DNA from: Desmonostoc geniculatum HA4340-LM1
Lineage (GTDB): Bacteria > Cyanobacteriota > Cyanobacteriia > Cyanobacteriales > Nostocaceae
NCBI GenBank assembly: GCA_019359545.1
Contig: JAHHHB010000040.1
Coordinates: 1 to 54,099, forward strand
DNA: 54,099 nt
Reading direction: 5' to 3'
The number at the start of each line of letters is the position of its first letter. The stretch's first letter is position 1. Positions 1 to 8,866 of the stretch are shown here, piece by piece. The translations under genes and the position numbers were made by a program. The notes below the pieces were generated by a model, which was not told where the DNA came from, searched no databases, and worked only from the letters and a program-made list of their open reading frames with translations.

Positions 1-75
1 TCTAATTTATTGCTGGGATTCAATCAATTAATTAGTGAAATGAATCAATTTAAACCCTGTTATGCTTCTGGATAA
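1..75 (+). pseudogene. C-terminal end of an unidentified, probably IS-encoded, protein (cut by window edge)
   Basis: An open frame enters from the left edge and ends with TAA at 73-75. Only 24 residues are visible. It lies entirely inside the terminal inverted repeat, and the identical coding tail is present inverted at the right edge, which fits a transposase C-terminus present in two copies. The family cannot be assigned from so few residues. Confidence 0.35.
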
Positions 76-122
76 TTTCACTTAGTTACTACTTGCTAAT
101 GCCGGAGAGTGACAGAAGAGGG
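1..122. repeat. Left copy of a 122-bp terminal inverted repeat (probable IS end)
   Basis: These 122 bases are the exact reverse complement of 53976-54097. The first 75 bases are an open frame on the plus strand ending in TAA at 73-75 (last residues NQFKPCYASG), followed by about 47 noncoding bases that finish with GAGAGTGACAGAAGAGGG. A protein C-terminus followed by a short sharp-edged tail is what the end of an insertion sequence looks like. I do not recognise the IS family, so transposase identity is inference. The match stops abruptly at base 122. Confidence 0.6.
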
Positions 123-289
123 ATATATAAATAACGAGAAAAATAATCAAACTATCAGAGGATTTCACAAAGAATAGCCACATTGGAATTCACTCAATTT
201 CCAATTAATTTAACTATTTGTATAGCCGAAAAATTATCAGAATACTTACAGATACAACAGAAATCATTGAAATTCACTATCTCTTAAAA

Positions 290-3200
290 ATGTTGAACCG
301 TTTGAAGATTGGAACTAAAATTGGGGCAGGTTTTGCCTTAAGTCTAGCAATTCTAACCTCAATTGGTCTAATCTCCTACCAAAGCACCAATGAGTTAATT
401 GAAACTTCGCGCAAAGAAAACCACACTTATCAGGTATTAAGTCAGCTTGAAGACCTCAACTTGCAATTGACAAATGCTGAGACTGGGCAACGTGGTTACA
501 TTATTACTGGAGAACAGCGTTATTTAGAACCTTATAACGCTGCAATGGAATCGCTCAATCAAAAAATTAAGGAACTTCAGAAGTTAATAGCAGATAATCC
601 CAACCAACAAAATCGGCTTGATATGTTGCAGCCACTCCTAAACGAAAGAATGGCTGTAATGAAAAATGTCATTGAACTACGGCAAAGCCAAAGCTTTGAA
701 GTTGCCCAGCAAGCTGTGATGACAGACGAGGGTAAGCGGCTGATGGATCAGATTCAGAAACTGATCCAGGCGATGAAAAATGACGAAAATGTACTTCTCA
801 AGCAGCGTTCTGAGCGGGCACAGGCAGCTGCAAGACAAACCCTCAACACTACCGCTTATAGTATTCCTCTATTTGCTGCGATCTTGGTTTTGATTGTAAT
901 TATCCTCACCAGACACATTTCACTACCGTTGAAGCGAGTTTCTGATTTAGCTCAAAAGGTGGCGGATGGGGATTTATCAGTCAATTTACCAGAAAGCGAT
1001 GTCTACGACGGGCTACGCCTACGCCACGACGAAATTGGCGTGCTAAAGCGAACCTTCAACCAGATGATCGTCAATCTGCGAAACACAACTCAAAAAAATG
1101 ACGAGCAAAACTGGCTCAAGTCTAACTTAGCTGAATTTACCCAAATGCTCCAAGGGCAGCGGAATTTAGAAAATGTCTCTCGCACGATCTTGTCGAATCT
1201 CGCTCCCCTGGTTGGGGCATCTGTGGGCATTTTTTATGTAATGGACTCAATCAACGATGAGCCAGTGCTGAAGTTGTTGGGTAGTTATGCTTACAAACAG
1301 CGCAAAAATTTAGCAAACGAGTTTCGTTTAGGTGAGGGATTGGTGGGGCAATGCGCCCTAGAAAAACAAAGAATCCTCTTAACCGGAGTTCCCAGCGACT
1401 ACATCCGCATCAGTTCCGGCTTGGGAGAATCTCCACCGCTGAATATTATTGTATTGCCCATATTATTTGAAGGCCAGGTAAATGCCGTCATTGAACTTGC
1501 TTCTTTCGCGCCTTTTAAGGAATTACACCTGACATTTTTAGAGCAATTGACTGAAATTTTGGGTGTATTTTTAAATAACATCGCTTCACAATTCCAAACT
1601 CAGCAACTACTTGCCGAATCTGTTGCTTTAACAGAAGAACTGCAAAGCCAGCAAGAAGAACTACAACAAAGCAATCAACTCCTAGAAGAACAAGCCCACG
1701 AATTACAAGAATCCCAATTCCTAGTCAAGCAATCCAACGAAGAATTACAGCAACTCAACGAAGAACTAGAAGAAAAAGCAGAACTCTTAGAAATCCAAAA
1801 TCAGGAAGTTGCCCGCAAAAACCGGGAAATTGAGCTATCAAGGCAGTCATTACAAGAAAAAGCCGAGCAACTGGCCTTATCTTCCAAATATAAATCAGAA
1901 TTTTTGGCGAACATGTCCCACGAGTTACGGACACCGCTAAATAGCTTGTTAATTTTAGCAAGGCTGCTGTCAGATAACTCTCTCAACAACTTAACCGACA
2001 AACAAGTAGAGTACAGCCGGACAATCTACTCTGCTGGGACTGATTTGCTGGAATTAATTAATGACATTTTAGATTTGGCAAAAATTGAGTCGGGTACTAT
2101 GTCCCTAGACATTGAGCAAGTTGCCTTTGTAGATTTGCAGACATCTCTAGAACACACTTTCCGTCAACTTGCCGAAAATCAAAAACTTAGTTTTGCCATT
2201 GAACTAGAAGACAAATTACCCCCAGTCATTTCTACCGACTCCAAGCGGCTGCAACAAGTACTAAAAAATCTTTTAGCTAATGCCTTTAAGTTTACTGAAC
2301 AGGGAGGCGTGAAGTTACAAATTAGTATGGTAACTGAAACAGCCCCAGGCGAGGAGCCGATGGTTGCTTTTGCAGTCAGCGATACAGGCATTGGTATTCC
2401 AGTGGAGAAGCAGAGAATTATTTTCGAGGCATTTCAGCAAGCAGACGGCACAACTAGCCGCAGGTACGGCGGAACCGGCTTGGGCTTGTCCATCAGCCGC
2501 GAACTAGCTCAACTTTTGGGAGGAAGGATCGAACTAATCAGCCAACCAGGCCAGGGAAGTACTTTCACCTTTTACTTACCGCTAACAAGAAAAGGAGAAA
2601 TGGGGAGAAGTACACCGCCAGAAATACCACAAAATAGGTTTGAAGTCAAGGAAGAAATAAATCAAAATCTCCCCACCACATTAGCGCCGACGGTTGAAAG
2701 CCGGAGTACCTCTAGAGACATTTCTTCAGCAGGGAAAGTGGTTTCCACCGTCAACGAAATCCCAGACGATCGGCTAACAATTCAATCAGGCGATCGCGTT
2801 TTGTTGATTATCGAGGATGACGACAAATTCGCCCGCATCTTACTAGACATGGCACGTCAGCAAGGCTTTAAAGGAATCGTTGCCTTACAAAGCAAACAAG
2901 GTCTAGCACTAGCGCAACAATTCGAGCCAAACGCCATTATGCTAGATATCCACATGCCAGAGATGGATGGCTGGACAGTGCTGGATCGCCTCAAGCACAA
3001 CCCAGACACCAGACACATCCCAGTACATATACTTTCTGTGGACGAAAGACAGCAACGGGGATTAAAACTAGGAGCAATTACCTATCTACAAAAACCCGTT
3101 TCTCCAGAAGCCCTAAATCAAGTATTGAGTGAGATTAAAAGCTTTATTGAGCGTCAGGTAAAAAATCTTTTAATAGTGGAAGACGATCGCGTACAAGCCC

Positions 3201-3964
3201 AAAGTATTATTGAACTGATTGGTAATGGCGATGTCCAGAGTACAGCAGTTGGTACTGGAAAAGAAGCACTCGATATATTGCGATCGCAGCACTTTGATTG
3301 TATGGTGCTGGATTTAGGTCTGCCAGATATGAGCGGGTTTGCACTGATTGAGCAAATCAAGCTAGAACCCAGACTGATGAAACTCCCAATTATTGTTTAC
3401 ACAGGCAAAGAACTCAGCCGCCAAGAAGAAACCCAACTGCGGGGACTAGCAGAGACAATTATTATTAAAAATGTGCGATCGCCAGAAAGGTTATTAGACG
3501 AAACTGCCCTATTTTTGCATCGCGTCCAGGCAAATCTGCCACCACCAAAGCGGCAAATTCTCGAACAGCTACACCAAACCGATCCAGTGCTGGCCAATCG
3601 GAAAATTTTGATTGTCGATGACGACCTGAGAAATATCTTTGCCATCACCAGCTTTTTAGAAAGCTATCACATGGAAGTAGTGTTTGCCGAAAATGGCAGA
3701 GATGGTATCGAGAAGCTGCTAAATAATCCCGACATCAATATAGTTTTGATGGACATCATGATGCCAGAAATGGACGGTTACCAAACCACCCGCGCCATCC
3801 GCCAGCAACCACAATTTCGCTCACTACCAATCATTGCTTTAACCGCCAAAGCCATGCCGGGCGATCGTGAAAAATGCATCGAAGCCGGAGCTTCAGATTA
3901 TATCACCAAACCTGTAGATACCGAACAACTGCTTTCACTGCTGCGGGTTTGGCTGTATAGGTGA
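290..3964 (+). CDS. Hybrid sensor histidine kinase: CHASE3-HAMP-GAF-HisKA-HATPase-REC-REC-REC
   Basis: Membrane-bound hybrid kinase of about 1224 aa. From Met at 290: TM helix ~10-30, CHASE3-like periplasmic sensor ~45-180 (contains ETGQRGYIITGE), TM ~187-208, HAMP ~209-265, GAF ~275-430, long Gln/Glu-rich coiled coil ~440-535, HisKA with H-box SHELRTPLN ~543, HATPase_c ~648-763 (DTGIGIP, GGTGLGLSI), then three receiver domains ~838-953 (MLDIHMPEMDG), ~958-1070 (MVLDLGLPDMSG) and ~1104-1222 (LMDIMMPEMDG, KPVD). The frame opens at a TTG at 218, but the ATG at 290 directly precedes the conserved LNRLKIGTKI membrane start, so 290 is preferred. The HAMP region carries a repeat-derived insertion (VYDGLRLRH, bases 1000-1028). 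It sits 0.9 kb upstream of a CheR gene; kinase-CheR neighbours are common in cyanobacteria. The ligand is unknown. Confidence 0.93.
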   Translation: MLNRLKIGTKIGAGFALSLAILTSIGLISYQSTNELIETSRKENHTYQVLSQLEDLNLQLTNAETGQRGYIITGEQRYLEPYNAAMESLNQKIKELQKLIADNPNQQNRLDMLQPLLNERMAVMKNVIELRQSQSFEVAQQAVMTDEGKRLMDQIQKLIQAMKNDENVLLKQRSERAQAAARQTLNTTAYSIPLFAAILVLIVIILTRHISLPLKRVSDLAQKVADGDLSVNLPESDVYDGLRLRHDEIGVLKRTFNQMIVNLRNTTQKNDEQNWLKSNLAEFTQMLQGQRNLENVSRTILSNLAPLVGASVGIFYVMDSINDEPVLKLLGSYAYKQRKNLANEFRLGEGLVGQCALEKQRILLTGVPSDYIRISSGLGESPPLNIIVLPILFEGQVNAVIELASFAPFKELHLTFLEQLTEILGVFLNNIASQFQTQQLLAESVALTEELQSQQEELQQSNQLLEEQAHELQESQFLVKQSNEELQQLNEELEEKAELLEIQNQEVARKNREIELSRQSLQEKAEQLALSSKYKSEFLANMSHELRTPLNSLLILARLLSDNSLNNLTDKQVEYSRTIYSAGTDLLELINDILDLAKIESGTMSLDIEQVAFVDLQTSLEHTFRQLAENQKLSFAIELEDKLPPVISTDSKRLQQVLKNLLANAFKFTEQGGVKLQISMVTETAPGEEPMVAFAVSDTGIGIPVEKQRIIFEAFQQADGTTSRRYGGTGLGLSISRELAQLLGGRIELISQPGQGSTFTFYLPLTRKGEMGRSTPPEIPQNRFEVKEEINQNLPTTLAPTVESRSTSRDISSAGKVVSTVNEIPDDRLTIQSGDRVLLIIEDDDKFARILLDMARQQGFKGIVALQSKQGLALAQQFEPNAIMLDIHMPEMDGWTVLDRLKHNPDTRHIPVHILSVDERQQRGLKLGAITYLQKPVSPEALNQVLSEIKSFIERQVKNLLIVEDDRVQAQSIIELIGNGDVQSTAVGTGKEALDILRSQHFDCMVLDLGLPDMSGFALIEQIKLEPRLMKLPIIVYTGKELSRQEETQLRGLAETIIIKNVRSPERLLDETALFLHRVQANLPPPKRQILEQLHQTDPVLANRKILIVDDDLRNIFAITSFLESYHMEVVFAENGRDGIEKLLNNPDINIVLMDIMMPEMDGYQTTRAIRQQPQFRSLPIIALTAKAMPGDREKCIEAGASDYITKPVDTEQLLSLLRVWLYR
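1000..1028. repeat. Short dispersed repeat inserted in frame in the HAMP domain
   Basis: The stretch GTCTACGACGGGCTACGCCT plus a few bases encodes VYDGLRLRH between LPESD and DEIGVLKRTF. HAMP domains normally pass from the acidic turn directly into DEIG, so about 9 residues look extra. The CTACGCCTACGC-type sequence resembles a short repeat common in Nostoc genomes (from memory, not verified here). Confidence 0.5.
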
Positions 3965-4180
3965 GGGAGTGGGCATTGGGCATGCCCCATTCCCTATTCC
4001 TTAGTTAAAACAATATCAATGACAGGAAATTCACTTCAGTAATAAAATAATCTATAGAACTCCTGTCTTTGGAGGAAATACCTCTGTTTCATGCAACTTT
4101 TTGCGTTATTTCTCTAGATAAAAGATTTTTCTCTCGGTGGATAGGTGTACTTACATGAACATACCTAATATGTTACTAAT

Positions 4181-4690
4181 ATGACAATAGTAAGACAAAA
4201 CTCCCTCAATACATCAGTAATTCCTCCAGAAAAATATATTGAAGCAGAGCGTATGCATGATGTTCTGCTATTACTGCAAAACCTAATTAACAGTGAAGAA
4301 GCCACTGTAAAATTAATTCTGGATTGTCTGTATGATGTTGGCTCGGTTAACCTCATTAACCAAAAGCTTCCCGTGAAACCTGTAAACAGGTTGATGAAAT
4401 TAATTGCTCGTATGTCTAAACCAGTTTTTAGAACCTTGGCTTTTAATTGGTTTAAAAAGAACTGTCCACAACTGATTGCTGATTGGTTACATTCCCAGAT
4501 CACTTTTGGAACTACCCCAGCTAAACCCCAAGAAATAGCGATCGAAGTTGCACCAATTCAACCAAATTCGGCACTCCAGACAGAAAGTCTCAGCCAAGAG
4601 ATTAAAAATCTGCGTCAGCAAGTGAGATTGCTAGCTGGAATTTCAATAATTGCGATCGCTGTTTTAGGAGTAACAGCCACTTGGTTCTGA
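4181..4690 (+). CDS. Cyanobacterial hypothetical protein with C-terminal membrane anchor (169 aa)
   Basis: Not recognised. Residues 1-115 are predicted helical and basic (KPVNRLMKLIARMSKP, FRTLAFNWFKKNCP). A Pro/Gln-rich linker follows, then a short coiled coil (SLSQEIKNLRQQVRLL) and a single C-terminal hydrophobic helix of ~18 residues ending in TWF, which gives a tail-anchored topology with the body in the cytoplasm. It starts at ATG 4181, about 215 bases after the hybrid kinase, on the same strand as the kinase and cheR. Codon use matches its neighbours, so it is probably a real gene. A role with the kinase is only contextual. Confidence 0.65.
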   Translation: MTIVRQNSLNTSVIPPEKYIEAERMHDVLLLLQNLINSEEATVKLILDCLYDVGSVNLINQKLPVKPVNRLMKLIARMSKPVFRTLAFNWFKKNCPQLIADWLHSQITFGTTPAKPQEIAIEVAPIQPNSALQTESLSQEIKNLRQQVRLLAGISIIAIAVLGVTATWF

Positions 4691-4861
4691 AGTCCCAAAT
4701 TAGCACCATTATCAAATTTAAAATTTAATTGAGCTAGCAAGCTATTTTCGGCGTAAGATTCATTTGGCTTATAAAAGCCCTAGCAGCCTAAATATTAATC
4801 ATGGAAATGACCCAAATTGCAGAAGCATTCTTTCAAAAAGCCTATTCATGCACGAGGTAAT

Positions 4862-4889
4862 AATTACGAATTACGAATTACGAATTATT
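4862..4889. repeat. Heptanucleotide tandem repeat (AATTACG)x4 next to the cheR start
   Basis: Four contiguous copies of AATTACG (last one AATTATT) end exactly at the ATG of the CheR gene at 4890. This is the short tandemly repeated repetitive (STRR) class known from heterocystous cyanobacteria. It replaces the usual Shine-Dalgarno position of the gene. Confidence 0.8.
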
Positions 4890-5768
4890 ATGATTTTGCC
4901 TAAACCTAGCTTGGAGGATATCGAAATACATCTGCTGTTGGAAGGAGTGTATCAGTACTACGGTTATGACTTCCGCAACTACGCCCTTTCCTCAATTAAG
5001 CGCCGTATTTTGAGCTTTATGCAGTTAGAAGGGTTTGCTAATATTTCTATATTGCAAGAGCGGTTACTCCACAACCCTAACTATTTAGAAAGGTTTTTGC
5101 TGGCTTTAACCGTGAATGTAACATCAATGTTTCGAGATCCCAGCTTTTATAACACCTTTAGAAGTCAAGTTATCCCGTTCTTGCAAACCTATCCATTTAT
5201 TCGTGTCTGGCACGCTGGATGTTCCACAGGTGAAGAAGTCTATTCAATGGCAATTCTACTGGAAGAAGAAGGACTTTATCACCGTTGCCGCATATATGCA
5301 ACTGATACTAACGAGAAAGTATTACAAAATGCTAAAAGTGGTATTTTTTCCCTAAAATTAATGCAGGAATATACTCAACTTTACCTAAAAGCAGGTGGCA
5401 AAAAGTCTTTTTCCGAATATTATACGGCAGCTTATGACAATGCTATTTTTCGAGCATCCTTAAGAGAAAATATTGTTTTTGCCCAGCATAATTTAGCAAC
5501 AGATAGTTCTTTTAATGAATTTAATGTCATTCTTTGCCGTAATGTCCTGATATATTTCAACCAGATACTTCAAAAACGCGTACACGAATTGTTTTATAAT
5601 AGCCTCTGCACCTTTGGCATCTTAGGTTTAGGAAGACAAGAATCCATCAGGTTTACTCCCTATGAGCAGCAATATGAAGAGATCGTCAAAGGTGAAAAGA
5701 TATATAGAAAAATAGGAGTGCGGGGACATCGGGATGCTCTGACCCACAGAGATTTTAATCGTAAGTGA
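4890..5768 (+). CDS. CheR-type protein-glutamate O-methyltransferase
   Basis: SAM-dependent methyltransferase of about 292 aa. The N-terminal helical CheR_N domain (LEDIEIHLLLEGVYQYYGYD, YALSSIKRRI) is followed by the catalytic Rossmann domain with the SAM loop (IRVWHAGCSTGEEVYSMAI), an acidic strand (IYATDTNEKVL) and the late motif NVILCRNVLIYFN. The frame extends upstream to 4764, but those residues come from intergenic and STRR sequence. ATG 4890 gives the family N-terminus MILPKPSLEDIE. The domain should end near EKIYRKIGV. The last ~16 residues (RGHRDALTHRDFNRK) derive from a dispersed repeat also seen near 42885. The neighbouring hybrid kinase suggests a signalling module, not motility. 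No cheB follows. Confidence 0.88.
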   Translation: MILPKPSLEDIEIHLLLEGVYQYYGYDFRNYALSSIKRRILSFMQLEGFANISILQERLLHNPNYLERFLLALTVNVTSMFRDPSFYNTFRSQVIPFLQTYPFIRVWHAGCSTGEEVYSMAILLEEEGLYHRCRIYATDTNEKVLQNAKSGIFSLKLMQEYTQLYLKAGGKKSFSEYYTAAYDNAIFRASLRENIVFAQHNLATDSSFNEFNVILCRNVLIYFNQILQKRVHELFYNSLCTFGILGLGRQESIRFTPYEQQYEEIVKGEKIYRKIGVRGHRDALTHRDFNRK

Positions 5769-5809
5769 TATTATGTCCGCCATTTAAAACTCTAAGAGGT
5801 TGTTTGAAA

Positions 5810-5955
5810 AGTGTTTTAATGTGATTTTGGTCACTTTTAGATCCCCCCTAACCCCTCTTAATTACCCCCCTTAGTCCCCCCTTGTAAAGGGGGGAAACCG
5901 GAAAATATAGTTCCCTCCCCAATACATCGGGGAGGGTTAGGGAGGGGTAATTCAA
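5810..5955. repeat. Dispersed C-run/G-run repeat (CCCCTTGTAAAGGGG family)
   Basis: Intergenic block with runs such as CCCCCCTTAGTCCCCCC and TTGTAAAGGGGGGAAACC followed by GGGGAGGGTTAGGGAGGGG. The same composite recurs at about 15922, 16735, 43030, 45490, 46060-46410 and 49190, and, inside coding sequence, at 48207. It has internal complementarity between the C-runs and G-runs. No gene is seen between 5769 and 6030. Confidence 0.8.
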
Positions 5956-5974
5956 TGACTGGTAGCCAAATCCT

Positions 5975-6005
5975 TGTAGAGACGTAGCATTGCTACGTCT
6001 CTACA
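5975..6005. repeat. 31-base near-perfect palindrome (15-bp stem)
   Basis: TGTAGAGACGTAGCA (5975-5989) is followed, after one base, by its reverse complement at 5991-6005. It belongs to the TGTAGAGACG...CGTCTCTACA repeat family also found at 38925 and 51108-51177. It could act as a transcription terminator, but there is no clear T-run. Confidence 0.8.
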
Positions 6006-6030
6006 TACCCGTAAATTGTAAATTCATATC

Positions 6031-6936
6031 TTGATTCAGCAACGCCATATTTTTTTATCTCACGCACGAGGCAAGAGAGGCGCTTTACAAAATCTCGACC
6101 CCCAAGCCTATCGTTTGCTTTGCCGTTTGGGATGTTATCGTTATCAAGACATACCCAGCATTCCATCTCAAGGATTGTTTTGTTTGCTTTGGGATGTCCC
6201 ACCTGACCAACATCGCCAAATTATTACTTCCTTAAGAAATCGGTCTTTGATAGAGTGCGATCGAGGTAAATATTGGCTGCATCCCGTAATTCGCAAAGAA
6301 GCGATCGCTCGTTTGCGCCCCAGCGATGAATGGGAAATTGCCAACCACAAAGCCGCTGAATTTTGGACAGCTAGTGTTAAACAAATTGAAACTTTTAAAG
6401 ATGCTTTGCAAGCTTTGGAAGCATATTATCACTACATCGAAATTCAGGAATTTGAGTTAGCAGGTAAAGTTATTCTCCAAAGTCGAAATAATCAATGGCA
6501 GCAGTTTTTACCTCTGGGAAGTACGCTGTATCGTATGGGTTTAATTCAACCTATACTTACGGCAATTAATCAAGTTGTTAACAATTTAGATAATCACCAA
6601 AATCTCAGCGAACTTTACAATATATTGGGCGATTTCTACTGGATAACAGGTAAAATTAGTCAAGCGATCGCCTGTCAAGAAAAGACTATTACTTTAGCAA
6701 CCCAAGCACTCAAATCACTTGTACCTCAGCCAGAAAATAAACATACAGTTTACTATCTGAGGATGCTTGAGGTAGATTCTTTATTAAGTATTGGTCTTTA
6801 TCAAATAGATTTGTGGAAATTAGAAGCTGCTGCACAGTTATTTCAACAAGTAATTTACCTAGCTCAAAATACCAAGCATCATCGCTGGGCAGAAAAAGCT
6901 TCAGTGTGTTTAGCTATTGTAGAAATTGGGCATTAG
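6031..6936 (+). pseudogene. Remnant of an NB-ARC/STAND regulator: winged-helix plus TPR region only
   Basis: 301-codon open frame beginning at TTG 6031. The first ~110 residues resemble the winged-helix segment that follows an NB-ARC ATPase (LDPQAYRLLCRLGCYRYQDI, LIECDRGKYWLHPVIRKEAI). The rest resembles degenerate TPR repeats (ILGDFYWITGKISQAIACQEKTI). Upstream there is no P-loop, only repeats and noncoding sequence. The frame ends abruptly in VEIGH where intergenic-looking sequence resumes. Full-length relatives have an N-terminal NTPase and a longer TPR tail, so both ends appear lost. It may still be translated, but it lacks the switch domain. Confidence 0.6.
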
Positions 6937-6966
6937 AACTACACGTTTTAAGCGCAGCTGCATCAC

Positions 6967-8637
6967 TCATATTACTCTCTGCGCCTCTCTTGCCTCTGCG
7001 TGACCAAATCCCCCTCCCCCAGGAGTTTCTATCACAAAAACATCCCCAACATTCATCTCCACCGTTGCAGTGCTATCTAAACTTTCCTCACTTCCATTTT
7101 GACGTTGTATCCAATTCTGTCCAACTTTTCCCACTTCTCCACCATTTAATCCAAAGGGAGGAACCAGGCGATGTCCAGAGAGAATATTCGCTGTCATCGG
7201 TTCTAAAAATCGGATGCGACGAACAACTCCATTACCGCCAGAATATTGACCTTTCCCACCACTATCAACACGAAGACTAAAGCTTTCTAAAAGTACAGGA
7301 TAACGTGTTTCTAAAACTTCTGGATCGGTTAAACGAGAGTTAGTCATGTGGGAATGAACACCATCAGTTCCATCAAAGTTAATTCCTGCTCCAGAACCGC
7401 CGCAAATAGTTTCATAATATTGATATCGTTCATTACCAAAAGTAAAATTATTCATCGTTCCTTGAGATGCAGCCATCACGCCCAAGGCACCATATAAAGC
7501 ATCCACAATAGTTTGAGAAGTTTCTACATTACCTGCTACCACCGCCGCTGGATAAGTTGGATTCAACATACAGCCCACTGGGATAATAATTTCTAAAGGA
7601 TTCAGGCACCCGGCATTGAGAGGAATATTATCATCAACCAAAGTCCGAAAGACGTATAAAACTGCGGCTTGAGTTACAGCTTTGGGAGCATTGAAATTAC
7701 TATTTAATTGCCGAGAAGTTCCAGTAAAATCAATAGTAGCACTGCGATTTTCTGGGTGAATCGTTACTTTGACTTGAATTTGTGCCCCATTGTCCATTTT
7801 ATAAATAAATGAACCATCCTTGAGAACTGCGATCGCCTTTCTCACCGACTCCTCAGCATTAGCTTGTACGAATTTCATATAAGCTTGAACAGTATCGAGC
7901 TTATATTGCGAAACCATTTTCCTGAGTTCTTGAACTCCCCTTTCATTTGCGGCAATTTGAGCTTTGAAATCAGCTAGATTTTGGTCATGGTTCCGAGCAG
8001 GATAAGTATGATTTGAAAGGTGATATCTAACTGCGGTTTCTCGAAAATTTCCTTCTTCCACCAACAGAAAATTATCAAAAAGAATTCCTTCTTCTTCAAC
8101 TGTCGTACTGTGGGGAGGCATGGAACCGGGAGTAATTCCGCCGATATCAGCTTGGTGTCCGCGAGAAGCAACGTAGAAGAGGGGAGTAGGGAATGCGGAG
8201 TGGGGAATAGGGAATGGGGAAGGGTGCTGAGAGGAAAAACTCTTCTCTGCTGCTTCCTCATCCCCCTCACTCCCCACTCCCCACTCCCCACTCCCCAAAA
8301 AAACAGGGGTAATTGCAGTTACATCAGGGAGATGTGTACCGCCGTTATATGGGTTATTTGATAAATAGACATTTCCTGGTTTTATGGTATCGCCTTTATC
8401 ATTAATTAAACTGCGGACACTTTCACTCATTGAGCCTAAATGTACAGGAATGTGAGGAGCATTTGCTACTAATAATCCAGAAGAATCAAAGATAGCGCAG
8501 GAAAAATCTAGCCTTTCTTTGATATTCACAGATGTTGCCGTATTTTGGAGGACAATTCCCATTTGTTCGGCAATAAATTGGTAGAGATTTTTGAATATTT
8601 CTAGGCGAACGGGGTCGGGGTGAGTTGTTGTGTACAT
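6967..8637 (-). CDS. Hydantoinase B / 5-oxoprolinase C-terminal-type subunit (HyuB family)
   Basis: ATP-dependent amidohydrolase subunit of about 556 aa that pairs with HyuA to open 5-oxoproline, hydantoin or related lactam rings. Family signatures: SNNPYNGGTHLPDV, YVASRGHQADIGGITPGSMPP, NFNAPKAVTQAAVLYVFR, GNVETSQTIVDALYGAL, the glycine-rich GGSGAGINFDG and a C-terminal ETPGGGGFG. It starts at ATG 8637 and lies downstream of the DUF1445 and HyuA genes on the same strand, but is separated from them by a plus-strand toxin-antitoxin pair. Between ITPVF and LFYVASRGH about 40 extra residues (GSGEWGVGSEG...) are encoded by GGGGAGT-type repeats (bases ~8180-8302). The C-terminus (GHAEAREAQRVI) overlaps a CG-rich block. 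The exact substrate is uncertain. Confidence 0.9.
   Translation of the reverse strand: MYTTTHPDPVRLEIFKNLYQFIAEQMGIVLQNTATSVNIKERLDFSCAIFDSSGLLVANAPHIPVHLGSMSESVRSLINDKGDTIKPGNVYLSNNPYNGGTHLPDVTAITPVFLGSGEWGVGSEGDEEAAEKSFSSQHPSPFPIPHSAFPTPLFYVASRGHQADIGGITPGSMPPHSTTVEEEGILFDNFLLVEEGNFRETAVRYHLSNHTYPARNHDQNLADFKAQIAANERGVQELRKMVSQYKLDTVQAYMKFVQANAEESVRKAIAVLKDGSFIYKMDNGAQIQVKVTIHPENRSATIDFTGTSRQLNSNFNAPKAVTQAAVLYVFRTLVDDNIPLNAGCLNPLEIIIPVGCMLNPTYPAAVVAGNVETSQTIVDALYGALGVMAASQGTMNNFTFGNERYQYYETICGGSGAGINFDGTDGVHSHMTNSRLTDPEVLETRYPVLLESFSLRVDSGGKGQYSGGNGVVRRIRFLEPMTANILSGHRLVPPFGLNGGEVGKVGQNWIQRQNGSEESLDSTATVEMNVGDVFVIETPGGGGFGHAEAREAQRVI
8180..8302. repeat. Low-complexity heptamer repeat inserted in frame in the hyuB-like gene
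   Basis: The plus strand reads GGGGAGTAGGGAATGCGGAG and later repeated CCCCACTCCCCACTCC, the same heptamer-type low-complexity sequence found between genes elsewhere in the window (11660-11790, 21286-21400, 26700-26765). On the minus strand it encodes Gly/Ser/Pro/Phe-rich residues that interrupt a conserved HyuB segment, with the frame kept on both sides. Confidence 0.8.
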
Positions 8638-8664
8638 TTTTGATTCCTATTTGTTTATCAAAAG

Positions 8665-8690
8665 ACAGAAGAGATTTGATATCTCTTCTC
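8665..8690. other. Small hairpin upstream of the hyuB-like gene
   Basis: AGAAGAGAT and ATCTCTTCT form a 9-bp stem separated by a few bases, about 30 bases before the hyuB-like start on the minus strand. No T-run follows on either strand, so a terminator role is not supported; it may affect the 5' leader. Confidence 0.4.
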
Positions 8691-8866
8691 TAGGCTGTAG
8701 TTTTGCAACTTTAATATAACCAATATAAATTTAATATTTTAGTTATTTATGTTGCAATTATCTTGATTTATTTACTCTTGTTTATAGCACTCACAACCTG
8801 ATATCAGCTAAAATATTAAGGCTAAGATGTATATTAATACTGTAATGGTAACTGAGGCAAATAGCT

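Noticed and set aside
6813..7280. Plus-strand 155-codon ORF across the NB-ARC remnant and hyuB
   Set aside because: Mostly antisense to the well-supported HyuB coding sequence.
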